Below, piece after piece: positions 8,285 through 17,382 of a DNA stretch of 64,000 nucleotides. The number at the start of each line of letters is the position of its first letter. Within the stretch, counting starts at the first letter, position 1. The position numbers were made by a program, and so were the translations under genes. The stretch covers positions 62,001 through 126,000 of the forward strand of contig NZ_JAIOHK010000035.1 of assembly GCF_019913785.1 (NCBI RefSeq). Reading direction: 5' to 3'. The DNA is from Altibacter sp. (lineage in GTDB: Bacteria > Bacteroidota > Bacteroidia > Flavobacteriales > Flavobacteriaceae). The notes beneath the pieces are model-generated. The model was not told the DNA's origin. It saw nothing but the letters and a program-made list of their open reading frames with translations, and did not search any database.

Positions 8285-11065
8285 ATGAAATTGGATATAA
8301 TTACTTTTAAAAGCAGTTTAAACATAGAAGGAGTAAAACACGATATCATAAGTCTCGAAAAAGTTGCCGAAACCTATCCACAGATCATAAAATTACCGTT
8401 TTCAATTCGGATTTTATTGGAAAACGCCTTGCGGAACTACGATGGCTTTTTGGTAACCGATGCACATATCGAAAACTTGATAAATTGGAATCCTAAAGGA
8501 AGCGATACTTCCATACCCTACAAGCCGGCAAGAGTTCTCATGCAGGACTTTACAGGCGTTCCGGCTGTAGTAGACATTGCAGCAATCCGTTCGGAAGCGA
8601 TCCGCAAAGGGAAGGACGGTGCAAAGATAAATCCAAAAGTACCGGTGGATCTGGTAATTGATCATTCGGTTCAGGTAGATTTTTTCGGAACCGACTACGC
8701 CTACAAAAAGAATGTGGAGTACGAATACAAGCGTAACAGCGAACGCTACGAACTGTTGAAATGGGCGCAGAATGCCTTTGAAGATTTTGCCGTCGTACCA
8801 CCGGGAATGGGTATCTGTCATCAGGTAAACCTCGAATATTTGGCAAAAGGTGTTGTTGCACGGGACGGTTGGGCCTATCCAGATACCTTGGTCGGTACCG
8901 ATTCACATACTCCTATGGTAAATGGTATTGGAGTTGTTGGTTGGGGTGTTGGAGGTATTGAGGCAGAAGCGGCATTATTAGGCCAGCCTATTTATTTTTC
9001 CAGTCCCAAAGTGATCGGATTGCAATTAAAAGGAAAACTCCCTGAAGGTATAACAGCTACCGACATGGTACTCGAAATCACGAACCGAATGCGAAAATAT
9101 GGCGTAGTGGGTGATTTTGTGGAAGTGTTCGGTGATGCCCTCGACCATTTATCGGTACCGGATCGTGCGACCATTGCTAATATGTCTCCCGAATTTGGCT
9201 GTACCATTACTTATTTTCCGATTGACGATCAGACGCTTCGGTATATGAAAAATACCAATCGCGATCAAAAGCAAATAGATTTAGTGGAACAATACTGTAA
9301 AAACAATCTGTTATGGCGAACAGGAGAAGAGCAGATGGCCTATTCGGATGTGCTAACCGTAGATTTGTCCACATTACAACCTTCCCTCGCCGGACCTAAG
9401 CGTCCGCAGGACAAAATTTTAGTTAAGGACTTGAAAAACCAATTTGGAAATCTTCTAAAAGAAATGCACGGGAGGGAGTATATACCGCTGGAAGAACGTG
9501 AAACCTGGTATGCCGAAGGAGGTTCGGGTACCCGCTTCAACAAAAGGTTTCGAAACCAAAAAGTGGCGGACAATATAGAAGTAGCGGTGCAGAAAGATGC
9601 TTCTTTGCACTCCGTTCGAATCAGTAAAGGCAATCAAGAATATGCACTTAGTGACGGTTCTATCGTAGTGGCGGCTATTACTTCGTGTACCAATACTTCC
9701 AACCCCTCAGTGATGCTAGGCGCTGGATTGGTGGCAAAAAAAGCGATAGAAAAAGGCCTAGATGTAAAACCATGGGTAAAGACTTCCTTGGCGCCCGGCT
9801 CCAAGGTAGTGACTAATTATTTACAACGTGCAGGTCTTCTGCAACACCTTGAAGCACTGAAATTTCACGTGGTGGGTTACGGCTGTACCACCTGTATTGG
9901 CAACTCGGGTCCTTTGCCACCACATATCGAAAAAGCCATAGATGAATGCGATCTTGTTGCCGCTTCGGTACTGAGTGGAAATCGGAACTTCGAAGCCAGG
10001 ATTCATCCCAAAATACGAATGAACTTCTTGGCATCGCCCATGTTGGTGGTTGCTTATGCAATTGCCGGACGTGTGGATATCAATCTATTAGATGAACCAC
10101 TGACACAGGATGTTAATGGGCGAGATGTATTTTTAAAGGATATCTGGCCTACACAACAAGAAATTCAGGAGGCTATCGAAAGCGCAACGACCAAGGAAGA
10201 TTATGCGCAAGAATATGCTGTGATATTTGATGGAGAAGAACAATGGCAAAACCTACCCGCACCGACAGGATTGGACTATGATTGGAAAGATGATTCTACC
10301 TATATCAAGGAAATTCCATTCTTCAAAAATATTAGTGAGATACCGGAACCTTTGCAAAACATAACAAATGCTAGAGTGCTGATGAAATTGGGAGATTCGG
10401 TCACTACCGATCATATTTCGCCTGCAGGCTCCTTTTCCGAGGAGAGTCCGGCAGGACAATATCTCAAATCGTATGGAATTGAACGATCAATGTTCAATTC
10501 ATATGGTTCACGCAGGGGTAATCACGAAGTGATGATGCGGGGTACCTTCGCCAATGTGTATATCAAGAATGACATCGCTTCAAAACAAGGCGGTTTTACG
10601 ACCTATTTTCCCGAAAACAAGGAAATGAGCGTGTACGATGCAGCGATGAAGTATGTAGAAAATAATACGCCCTTGATAGTACTCGCAGGCAGTGAGTACG
10701 GTTCGGGATCTTCTCGTGACTGGGCGGCAAAAGGTGCCAGCTTATTGGGTGTAAAGGCGGTCATTGCCAGTTCGTACGAACGTATCCACCGCTCCAATTT
10801 GGTGGGAATGGGTGTTTTGCCCTTGAAATTCAAAGAAGGGGAAAATGCCAACAGTTTAGGGCTCTCCGGACAGGAAACCATGTCCATTACCGGAATTGAA
10901 GGAGGTCTAAAGCCGGGCAAGGAACTCGATGTAACCGCTCGTAAAGAAGACGGTACGGAAATTAAGTTCAAAGCATTAACCCGCTTGGATTCGGAAATAG
11001 AAGTCGAATACGTAAAACATGGGGGTATTTTGCAATATGTGCTTCGGCAGTTTTTAGAAGAATAG
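8285..11065 (+). CDS. acnA: Aconitate hydratase, AcnA/IRP type
   Basis: 926 residues, within the 890-930 range of the AcnA/iron-regulatory-protein class. It isomerises citrate to isocitrate via cis-aconitate with a [4Fe-4S] cluster. The cluster ligands are visible as Cys468 in SCTNTSNPS and Cys534 and Cys537 in GCTTCIGNSGPL. The swivelling C-terminal domain carries GSEYGSGSSRDWAAKG. My general knowledge is that flavobacteria often rely on a shorter mitochondrial-type aconitase for the TCA cycle, so this may be a second, stress-related enzyme; that would need the rest of the genome. Sampled stretches of the gene look more GC-rich than the coiled-coil genes just upstream, which could reflect conservation or a different origin. 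Confidence 0.96.
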   Translation: MKLDIITFKSSLNIEGVKHDIISLEKVAETYPQIIKLPFSIRILLENALRNYDGFLVTDAHIENLINWNPKGSDTSIPYKPARVLMQDFTGVPAVVDIAAIRSEAIRKGKDGAKINPKVPVDLVIDHSVQVDFFGTDYAYKKNVEYEYKRNSERYELLKWAQNAFEDFAVVPPGMGICHQVNLEYLAKGVVARDGWAYPDTLVGTDSHTPMVNGIGVVGWGVGGIEAEAALLGQPIYFSSPKVIGLQLKGKLPEGITATDMVLEITNRMRKYGVVGDFVEVFGDALDHLSVPDRATIANMSPEFGCTITYFPIDDQTLRYMKNTNRDQKQIDLVEQYCKNNLLWRTGEEQMAYSDVLTVDLSTLQPSLAGPKRPQDKILVKDLKNQFGNLLKEMHGREYIPLEERETWYAEGGSGTRFNKRFRNQKVADNIEVAVQKDASLHSVRISKGNQEYALSDGSIVVAAITSCTNTSNPSVMLGAGLVAKKAIEKGLDVKPWVKTSLAPGSKVVTNYLQRAGLLQHLEALKFHVVGYGCTTCIGNSGPLPPHIEKAIDECDLVAASVLSGNRNFEARIHPKIRMNFLASPMLVVAYAIAGRVDINLLDEPLTQDVNGRDVFLKDIWPTQQEIQEAIESATTKEDYAQEYAVIFDGEEQWQNLPAPTGLDYDWKDDSTYIKEIPFFKNISEIPEPLQNITNARVLMKLGDSVTTDHISPAGSFSEESPAGQYLKSYGIERSMFNSYGSRRGNHEVMMRGTFANVYIKNDIASKQGGFTTYFPENKEMSVYDAAMKYVENNTPLIVLAGSEYGSGSSRDWAAKGASLLGVKAVIASSYERIHRSNLVGMGVLPLKFKEGENANSLGLSGQETMSITGIEGGLKPGKELDVTARKEDGTEIKFKALTRLDSEIEVEYVKHGGILQYVLRQFLEE

Positions 11066-11090
11066 TTTAATCATAACAAATAAAATAAAA

Positions 11091-11477
11091 ATGGCCAGAT
11101 CTGTAAATAATAAGGGAGTCATATCCACATCAGATAGACAGATAACCCTGTATTATAATTCCAGATCTCAAAGAGGAAAACAGGCGTTGGCATATGCCCA
11201 GACGCATGGACTTCCTATAGAAGAAATCGATATTTTAAAGACCCCGTTGACGGGTACTCAAATTACCGAACTCGCAAGCCGCTTATCTATTAATATCAAA
11301 GAGATGGTAAATCAGAAACACTACAAATACAGAAGAAAATTTACCTCACAGTGTTTCTCTTCTGAAGATTGGATCACCGTGATTCAGAACCATCCTGAAA
11401 TCATGAAACAACCAATCGCATTGCGTGGTGACAGAACGATTTTAGTAGAAACACCCACGGATATCATTCGGATATAA
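11091..11477 (+). CDS. ArsC/Spx-family thioredoxin-fold protein lacking the active-site Cys
   Basis: 128 residues. The ArsC-fold core begins with RQITLYYNSRSQRGKQALAY at residue 16. In arsenate reductases and Spx this strand-turn reads N-P-x-C-x3-S-R or C-x-x-C; here the cysteine position is Ser26 and the following Arg position is Lys30, so arsenate reduction or disulfide sensing through that residue is unlikely. Other family features remain: the ITELASRLSIN helix, NQKHYKYRR, the WITVIQNHPEIMKQPIAL segment before the cis-proline, and RTILVETP. It follows aconitase by 25 bases. Flavobacterial relatives of this type exist, so the loss may be ancestral. A role as a binding protein, as for Spx with RNA polymerase, is conceivable but unproven. 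Confidence 0.78.
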   Translation: MARSVNNKGVISTSDRQITLYYNSRSQRGKQALAYAQTHGLPIEEIDILKTPLTGTQITELASRLSINIKEMVNQKHYKYRRKFTSQCFSSEDWITVIQNHPEIMKQPIALRGDRTILVETPTDIIRI

Positions 11478-11573
11478 AACCTAGTATTGTGTCCTGTCTC
11501 AATTAGGTAGTTCCTGAAATAACAATTCAATCGGTGAGTCTGTATCGGTTTGGTCATTTTTAGTGAAGTACTA

Positions 11574-11605
11574 AAGGCGGTGAATGCCTTGTCTTATGTG
11601 ATAAG
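11574..11605 (+). promoter_or_regulatory. Tandem small hairpins in the leader of the catalase gene
   Basis: The 248-base gap before catalase contains two adjacent inverted repeats: AAGGC/GCCTT (11574-11578 and 11586-11590) and CTTAT/ATAAG (11593-11597 and 11601-11605). They might fold in the 5' untranslated RNA. No T-tract follows, so they are not a terminator. No protein-coding frame of note is seen in this gap. The structures are short and could be chance. Confidence 0.25.
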
Positions 11606-11725
11606 ATGAGGGATTCATTTTAGTTCCTATTGTAGTATGACTAATATAGAGTGCTATTTGAAACCAACTATTATTAAAACAGAGTGCTTCGTTCAAAGTA
11701 TAAATCATTTTAAAAACTAATAAAA

Positions 11726-13240
11726 ATGAAAGAAAAAAAGTCAAAACTCACAAGACAGACCGGAGCACCGGTCGCGGATAATCAAAACGTACAGACAGCA
11801 GGATCACGTGGACCTATGTTGATGCAGGATGCATGGTTTCTGGAAAAAATGGCAAACTTCGACCGCGAAGTAATACCGGAAAGAAGAATGCATGCCAAAG
11901 GCTCCGGGGCTTTTGGCACTTTTAAAGTTACACACGATATTTCGAAATATACGAAGGCCAAAATTTTCAGTGAAATTGGCAAAGAGACCGAAATGTTCAG
12001 CCGTTTTTCTACGGTTGCCGGAGAAAGAGGTGCTGCAGATGCCGAAAGAGACATCAGAGGTTTTGCGTTAAAGTTTTATACCGAAGAAGGTATTTGGGAT
12101 TTGGTGGGTAATAACACACCGGTTTTTTTCTTTCGCGATCCGCTGAAGTTCCCGGACTTAAACCGCGCTGTAAAACGAGACCCCAAAACCAATTTGAGAT
12201 CTGCCAATAATAACTGGGATTTCTGGACGCTGCTCCCCGAATCATTACATCAAGTGACCATTACCATGAGCGATCGTGGCATTCCTAAAGGCTACCGACA
12301 TATGCATGGTTTTGGAAGTCATACCTTTAGTTTTATAAATAAAGAAAATGTAAGGCATTGGGTAAAGTTCCATTTTGTAAGTCAACAGGGAATCGAAAAC
12401 CTATCAGATGAAGAGGCTGCAAAAGTAGTAGGCATGGATAGGGAATCATCACAAAGAGACCTATTTGATGCCATTGAGAAAAAGGAATTCCCAAAATGGA
12501 AAATGTTTATTCAGGTAATGACCGAAGCACAGGCAAAAACCTATCGATTCCATCCTTTCGATTTGACTAAAGTTTGGTATAAAAAGGATTTCCCGTTGAT
12601 TCCTGTAGGTGAATTTGAGTTGAACAGAAACCCGGAAAACTATTTTCAAGATGTCGAACAGGCTGCATTCAACCCAACCAATATTGTACCTGGAATCGGT
12701 TTTTCTCCTGACAAAATGCTACAGGGAAGATTGTTTTCTTACGGCGACGCACAACGTTATAGATTGGGCGTAAATCACTATCAAATTCCGGTAAATAAAC
12801 CAACATGCCCATACCATTCTAATCATAGAGATGGAACCATGCGTGTAGATGGCAACCATGGTGGCACTTTACATTATGAGCCTAACAGTTATGGGGAATG
12901 GCAGGAGCAGCCGGATACAAAAGAACCGCCTTTAGGCTTGGAAGGAACGGCGTACGCACACAATTTTAGGGATGATGATGAAGATTATTTCACGCAGCCG
13001 GGTGATTTATTTCGGATAATCAAAGCCGATGGAAAAGATGATGTTTTGTTCAAAAATACTGCCGCTCAGGTGGGTGGTGCAGAAAAATTTATACAAATCC
13101 GCCATATCAGAAACTGTTATAAGGCACACCCGGAATATGGAGAAGGTGTCGCAAAGGCACTCGGTTTGACTATGGAAGAAGTAAACAACTTCGATATGAC
13201 GCCCTATGACCGATGGGCTCCGAAACCTACGAAAGTATAG
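11726..13240 (+). CDS. katA: Catalase (haem, monofunctional, small-subunit clade)
   Basis: 504 residues, typical of small-subunit clade 3 catalases. It disproportionates hydrogen peroxide. The distal His56 sits in [20 protein letters not shown], the distal Asn129 in [15 protein letters not shown], and the proximal haem-ligand Tyr339 in [14 protein letters not shown]. No signal peptide is present, so it acts in the cytoplasm. It has its own long leader (248 bases) and is followed by a strong hairpin at 13298-13335, suggesting a separate transcription unit. The neighbouring DsbA-like, pirin and Dps genes support an oxidative-stress context. Confidence 0.97.
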   Translation: MKEKKSKLTRQTGAPVADNQNVQTAGSRGPMLMQDAWFLEKMANFDREVIPERRMHAKGSGAFGTFKVTHDISKYTKAKIFSEIGKETEMFSRFSTVAGERGAADAERDIRGFALKFYTEEGIWDLVGNNTPVFFFRDPLKFPDLNRAVKRDPKTNLRSANNNWDFWTLLPESLHQVTITMSDRGIPKGYRHMHGFGSHTFSFINKENVRHWVKFHFVSQQGIENLSDEEAAKVVGMDRESSQRDLFDAIEKKEFPKWKMFIQVMTEAQAKTYRFHPFDLTKVWYKKDFPLIPVGEFELNRNPENYFQDVEQAAFNPTNIVPGIGFSPDKMLQGRLFSYGDAQRYRLGVNHYQIPVNKPTCPYHSNHRDGTMRVDGNHGGTLHYEPNSYGEWQEQPDTKEPPLGLEGTAYAHNFRDDDEDYFTQPGDLFRIIKADGKDDVLFKNTAAQVGGAEKFIQIRHIRNCYKAHPEYGEGVAKALGLTMEEVNNFDMTPYDRWAPKPTKV

Positions 13241-13297
13241 GCTGCCTTAATAATTCTAGGTACAGGACACTCCCATGTCTTAGCGGTAAGTGATTTG

Positions 13298-13335
13298 AAT
13301 TTTAATGGGGTTGGGTAACCAACTCCATTAAAATT
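13298..13335 (+). terminator. Long hairpin after catalase (probable terminator)
   Basis: A 17-bp inverted repeat (13298-13314 with 13319-13335) around a 4-base GTAA loop, with a single G-T pair, lies 57 bases after the catalase stop and 45 bases before the next ORF. The outer stem is AT-rich (AATTTTAATGG), so transcription across it gives both a strong hairpin and an internal U-rich 3' flank. It could end the catalase transcript or act as a binding palindrome; the position favours a terminator. Confidence 0.6.
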
Positions 13336-13380
13336 AATTGTCAAAACAATTTACACAAAGCTATAATCGAAATAAAAATC

Positions 13381-13767
13381 ATGAATATGAAAAATTCGGC
13401 TAAAAAGGTAGTGGAAAAAATGTTCGCTGCTTTTGGTAGTGGTGATATAGAAAAACTCGTAGGAACAGTTTCCGACGACACCGAATGGATATATCACGGT
13501 ACGCATATTATTCCTAAGGGATCATTTAAAAAGAAAGCAGGTGTGAGCGCCTTTTTTACTAACATACTCGAAAGAACCGAAATCATCAACTTTGAACCCC
13601 AACAATTTATCGTTGAAGGGAATATGGTTGTAGTGCTAGGCCAAGAACATCAAAAAGTAAAACGATCGGGTAGGGAACTAAAACAAAAATGGGTTCAGAT
13701 ATATACTGTTGAAAACAATTTGATTACAAAAATGGAGGAGTTCGCCGCTTCGGAAGAAGTAAACTAG
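13381..13767 (+). CDS. SnoaL/NTF2-like protein
   Basis: 128 residues in the cone-shaped NTF2-like fold. An N-terminal helix pair (AKKVVEKMFAAFGSGDIEKL) is followed by the strand-rich part VSDDTEWIYHGTH, then FEPQQFIVEGNMVVVLGQE and a final strand carrying the W and the VENNLITKMEEF motif of SnoaL-like proteins. The fold is shared by isomerases, dehydratases and pure binding proteins, so no substrate can be given. It is soluble with no signal peptide. It lies between catalase and the DsbA-like gene, which suggests a stress-linked role. The start could be ATG 13381 or ATG 13387. Confidence 0.8.
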   Translation: MNMKNSAKKVVEKMFAAFGSGDIEKLVGTVSDDTEWIYHGTHIIPKGSFKKKAGVSAFFTNILERTEIINFEPQQFIVEGNMVVVLGQEHQKVKRSGRELKQKWVQIYTVENNLITKMEEFAASEEVN

Positions 13768-13831
13768 CCTGCCATGACCAATTTCATCGCTCGGCTATAG
13801 AGCTTTTCAGAAACAATTAAAAATTAAAATT

Positions 13832-14767
13832 ATGAAAGACGAAACAATACAAAGCAATCCGCTTTTATGCGATATAGAAACCGGAGTGTGTGAAACAACT
13901 GATGAAAAAACAGATTCTTCATCTCAAAGTACAGAACAATCCACAGAAAAATCTGTAAAACTCATTTATTTCACAGATCCTATTTGTTCGTCCTGTTGGG
14001 GGATAGAACCACAATTGCGTAAACTTAAATTAGAATACGGCAACGCTATTGAGATCGAATATCGAATGGGGGGCTTATTACCCGACTGGAGTTATAACAG
14101 CGGTGGTATTGGCAAGCCTTCAGACGTAGCGTCACACTGGGACGAGGTAAGTGTTCACTACGATATGCCTATAGATGGTGATCTATGGCTGGAAGACCCT
14201 TTAGATTCATCTTATCCCCCTTCCATAGCATTTAAAGCCGCACAAATACAAGACAATGAAAAAGCGATTCTATTTCTTCGGAAAATTAGAGAAATGGTTT
14301 TCCTTCAAAAGAAAAATATAGCCAAGTGGCCACATTTAGAAGTGGCGGCTAAAAAAGTAGGATTAAATACAAAAAAGCTAAAAGCTGATTTTGAAAATAG
14401 TGCAAGATCCTTGTTTGAAAAAGATTTGAAATTAGCAAAAGAGATGGGAGTAAGAGGATTTCCAACCATTTTCTTTATAGACGAGGCAGGCAATAAAGAG
14501 ACAGTTTATGGTACCAGACCCTATGCTTTTTACGAAATGGCTATTCTAAAGCTAAATCCGAATGCTACAAAAAGTGAATACAGTAAAAATTGGAAAACAC
14601 TTTTCTCAAAATACACTACGCTCACCGCAAAGGAGTTTTCTGAACTTTCAGGGACTCCGAGAAATGAAAGCGAAAAACAATTAAACGAGCTCGTTGTAGC
14701 AGGAGATTTGGAGAAACGAACCACAAAAAATGGTGCTATTTGGACAAAAAAGAATACCGGCCTCTAA
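13832..14767 (+). CDS. DsbA-family protein, SpxH/FrnE-like
   Basis: 311 residues. Residues 1-42 are a polar, Ser/Thr/Glu-rich extension. The thioredoxin-fold core starts at KLIYFTDPICSSCWGIEPQL with redox pair Cys52-x2-Cys55, then the helical insert typical of FrnE and SpxH (formerly YjbH), and the cis-proline segment MGVRGFPTIFFID. A C-terminal tail (about residues 250-311) looks like a small winged-helix module (LTAKEFSELSGTPRNESEKQ, then GDLEKRTTKNG). There is no signal peptide, so it is cytoplasmic. SpxH is the adaptor that hands Spx to ClpXP in Firmicutes; an ArsC/Spx-fold gene lies 2.4 kb upstream here. That link is suggestive, not shown. Confidence 0.83.
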   Translation: MKDETIQSNPLLCDIETGVCETTDEKTDSSSQSTEQSTEKSVKLIYFTDPICSSCWGIEPQLRKLKLEYGNAIEIEYRMGGLLPDWSYNSGGIGKPSDVASHWDEVSVHYDMPIDGDLWLEDPLDSSYPPSIAFKAAQIQDNEKAILFLRKIREMVFLQKKNIAKWPHLEVAAKKVGLNTKKLKADFENSARSLFEKDLKLAKEMGVRGFPTIFFIDEAGNKETVYGTRPYAFYEMAILKLNPNATKSEYSKNWKTLFSKYTTLTAKEFSELSGTPRNESEKQLNELVVAGDLEKRTTKNGAIWTKKNTGL

Positions 14768-14816
14768 ACAGGGATTAACCGGAATGTATTTAATAAAAAG
14801 TTGAAGTCGATTAAAA

Positions 14817-15692
14817 ATGAGCGCTGTCAAAACATATCAAAAAGTAAATCCTGAAAGGGAGAATGTAAGTTTTGAAATATCTAAAATGGAGGATATTTAC
14901 ACAAATCGGCACGGAAAAGTTGACGTGCCACACAGGCATAACTACTATACGGTTTTAATTATCAATAAGGCAAAGGGACTGCATAAAATCGACTTCAACA
15001 CTTATGAGTTATCCAACAAACAAATTTTCTTTGTAGCACCTGGACAGGTACACCAAGTAATTGAGACAGAAAAATCGTATGGATTTGCAATGACTTTTTC
15101 TAATAAGTTTTTAGCCGAAAACTATATCCCATTGTCGTTTATAGACAGTTTGAATCTCTTTCAAAATTATGGACAGAGTCCACCTTTAACACCAATTAAC
15201 GAACAATTTGAAGTCATCGAGGAGTTTGCAAAAAACATCTTTAAACTCAGCCAAAGTGATGCTAATATGAAGCATTTATCCATAGGTTCATTTTTAAAAC
15301 TTTTGCTTATTGAATGTAATAATATTTGTGCTATCAACCCCATCGAATTAGATATAGATACTACCGGAGACAATCTTATTAGGGCTTTTAAAAGCGCAGT
15401 AAACAAAAACTTTAGAAACGAGCATTCTACTACTTTTTATGCCAATGAGCTCGCTATCACACCCGATCATTTAAACCGAACATTTAGATCAAAAATTGGA
15501 AAAACTGCAAAAGATTATATACAGGCAAGAATAATCACTGAAGCGAAAAGACTAATCTATTTTACCGACTTGACGAATAAGGAGATTGCTTATGAATTAG
15601 GCTTTAATGAGCCCGCCAATTTTAGTGCATTTTTCAAAAAGCACACGAAATTATCTCCTTCAAAATTTAAGAAAATTGAGGTAAGCTACTAG
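14817..15692 (+). CDS. AraC-family transcriptional regulator with cupin domain
   Basis: 291 residues. The N-terminal part is a cupin-type sensor domain (VPHRHNYYTVLIINKAKG, then FFVAPGQVHQVIE). The C-terminal 100 residues form the double helix-turn-helix of the AraC family (YANELAITPDHLNRTFRSKI, then IAYELGFNEPANFSAFFKKH). It lies 49 bases after the DsbA-like gene and 159 bases before the first pirin gene. A 7-bp palindrome in that gap (15784-15801) is a candidate operator. In flavobacteria similar regulators often sit next to pirin or YceI genes, so the adjacent pirin-YceI pair is the likely target; that is inference from proximity. Confidence 0.93.
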   Translation: MSAVKTYQKVNPERENVSFEISKMEDIYTNRHGKVDVPHRHNYYTVLIINKAKGLHKIDFNTYELSNKQIFFVAPGQVHQVIETEKSYGFAMTFSNKFLAENYIPLSFIDSLNLFQNYGQSPPLTPINEQFEVIEEFAKNIFKLSQSDANMKHLSIGSFLKLLLIECNNICAINPIELDIDTTGDNLIRAFKSAVNKNFRNEHSTTFYANELAITPDHLNRTFRSKIGKTAKDYIQARIITEAKRLIYFTDLTNKEIAYELGFNEPANFSAFFKKHTKLSPSKFKKIEVSY

Positions 15693-15783
15693 TTTCATTC
15701 TAAATGTCGGGTTTTCATACGTTTAACCCTCTTTTTCATATTCCATAGGGTCTAAAACTGTCCCATCTTTGTATTAAACAGTT

Positions 15784-15801
15784 AATGCAACGTTTTGCAT
15801 T
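15784..15801. promoter_or_regulatory. Palindrome upstream of pirin and YceI genes
   Basis: AATGCAA (15784-15790) and TTGCATT (15795-15801) form a perfect 7-bp inverted repeat with a 4-base spacer, 51 bases before the pirin ATG. It lies just downstream of a promoter-like CATCTTTG (close to the TAnnTTTG box of Bacteroidota). This placement suits a repressor or activator site, possibly for the neighbouring AraC-family regulator. Confidence 0.4.
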
Positions 15802-15851
15802 GATCAACTGCCTTTCAAAGATGCAGGTTTACCAATTTAATACATTATACA

Positions 15852-16565
15852 ATGAACACTGTTATTCATAAAGCAGAAACAAGAGGACACGCAAATCATG
15901 GTTGGTTAAATTCATACCACACCTTTAGTTTCGCTAATTATTATAACCCGGAAAGAATGAATTTTGGAGTACTGCGTGTCTTAAATGATGACACCGTACA
16001 AGCAGGGATGGGATTTGGTACGCATCCACATGACAATATGGAGATTATCTCCATTCCATTAGAAGGGGATTTAGAGCATAAAGACAGTATGGGAAACGTT
16101 GCCGTAATTAAAGAAGGAGATGTTCAAGTATTGAGTGCCGGTACAGGAGTAACACATTCAGAATACAACAAGAACAAAGACAAGGAAGTGAAATTTCTTC
16201 AGATATGGGTATTTCCCAATAAGAAAAATATAACTCCAAAATATGACCAAATTTCATTAAAAGATATTGAAAAAGAAAATGAATTTTATCAGATACTTTC
16301 TCCAAATAAAGATGACCAGGGCGTTTGGATACATCAGGATGCTTGGTTTCATATAGGAAAATTTACAAAGGAAAAAACGGTAGAACATCAAATTAAAAAA
16401 GCAGGTAATGGTGTCTATGCATTTATTCTTGATGGAGAAGTAGAGATTAATAGTGAAAAACTATCTAAAAGAGATGGAATGGGAATTTGGAATACAGACG
16501 TCATTCGAATAGAGGCAAAAGAAAAAGCTCGTGTACTATTAATGGAAGTACCAATGAGTCGTTAA
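15852..16565 (+). CDS. Pirin family protein (YhhW-like)
   Basis: 237 residues, a bicupin of the YhhW/quercetinase-like pirin group. Metal ligands are visible in the first cupin: FGTHPHDNMEIISIPLEG (two His and a Glu) and GTGVTHSEYN (His and Glu). The second cupin is degenerate, as is common. Some members oxidise quercetin; others act as redox-responsive cofactors. No signal peptide. It is separated from the YceI gene by 41 bases and is probably under the AraC regulator upstream. A second, longer pirin lies at 19368. Confidence 0.93.
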   Translation: MNTVIHKAETRGHANHGWLNSYHTFSFANYYNPERMNFGVLRVLNDDTVQAGMGFGTHPHDNMEIISIPLEGDLEHKDSMGNVAVIKEGDVQVLSAGTGVTHSEYNKNKDKEVKFLQIWVFPNKKNITPKYDQISLKDIEKENEFYQILSPNKDDQGVWIHQDAWFHIGKFTKEKTVEHQIKKAGNGVYAFILDGEVEINSEKLSKRDGMGIWNTDVIRIEAKEKARVLLMEVPMSR

Positions 16566-16606
16566 AAAAATAAGTCAATAGTATTAATAATTTAAAACAA
16601 AGAAAT

Positions 16607-17128
16607 ATGAACAACAACACAAAATGGTCAATTGACAGTACACATTCGGAAATTGCTTTCAAGGTAAAGCATATGATGATTTCAACGGTAACGGGTTATT
16701 TTGAAGATTTTAAAGCAACTGCAAAAACCAACGGTACAGATTTTAACAATGCTAGCCTGGAGTTTAGTGCAAAAACAGCTTCAATAAATACCAAAAATAA
16801 AGACAGAGATACCCATTTAAAATCAGATGATTTTTTCAATTCTGAAAAATTTCCTGAAATGAAATTTGTTTCAAAGTCATTTAATGGAGACAAACTTATT
16901 GGCGATTTAACCATAAGAGACGTTACTAAAGAAATTACGTTAGAAGCCGAATTGAATGGGGTAGCAGTAGACCCTTACGGACAAACAAAGGCAGGTTTTG
17001 AAATACGAGGAGAAGTGAATAGAAAGGACTTTAACTTAACATGGAATGCCGTTACAGAAGCAGGAAGCATTGTAGTTTCCGACAAGGTAAGGCTGGTAGT
17101 CGATGTACAATTTATAAAGCAATCTTAG
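16607..17128 (+). CDS. YceI-family lipocalin-like protein (cytoplasmic form)
   Basis: 173 residues matching the YceI beta-barrel throughout: WSIDSTHSEIAFKVKHMMIS, the HLKSDDFFNSEKFPEMKF motif, GDLTIRDVTKEITLEAELNG, and the C-terminal VSDKVRLVVDVQFI. YceI proteins bind long-chain isoprenoids or similar lipids in a deep barrel and are often induced by stress. Many are periplasmic, but this one has no signal peptide and so should stay in the cytoplasm. It follows a pirin gene, a pairing frequently seen. Binding partner unknown. Confidence 0.93.
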   Translation: MNNNTKWSIDSTHSEIAFKVKHMMISTVTGYFEDFKATAKTNGTDFNNASLEFSAKTASINTKNKDRDTHLKSDDFFNSEKFPEMKFVSKSFNGDKLIGDLTIRDVTKEITLEAELNGVAVDPYGQTKAGFEIRGEVNRKDFNLTWNAVTEAGSIVVSDKVRLVVDVQFIKQS

Positions 17129-17382
17129 ACAAAGAAACGATAACAGCAGCTGTTAAATCCTATCTGAATGCAGGGCATGGTTTGAATTGATCATACTGAA
17201 AGTAATATCAGGAATTTGCCGCGATCATGATCAATATAATGATGCAGTGAAGGTGAAAACCTAGAAATGACGAATGAAGGATGAACAGAATTTTAAAATG
17301 AAAACTGCTAATGATGCGGCAAATAGGATTTTAAAAACGGATAATAAGATAGTATAAGCTATTAATTTAAAAAGAGAAAATT

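Noticed and set aside
8285-11065. Horizontal transfer of the aconitase gene because of higher GC
   Set aside because: Other conserved genes in the window (for example murA) show similar GC in sampled stretches, so composition alone is not evidence.
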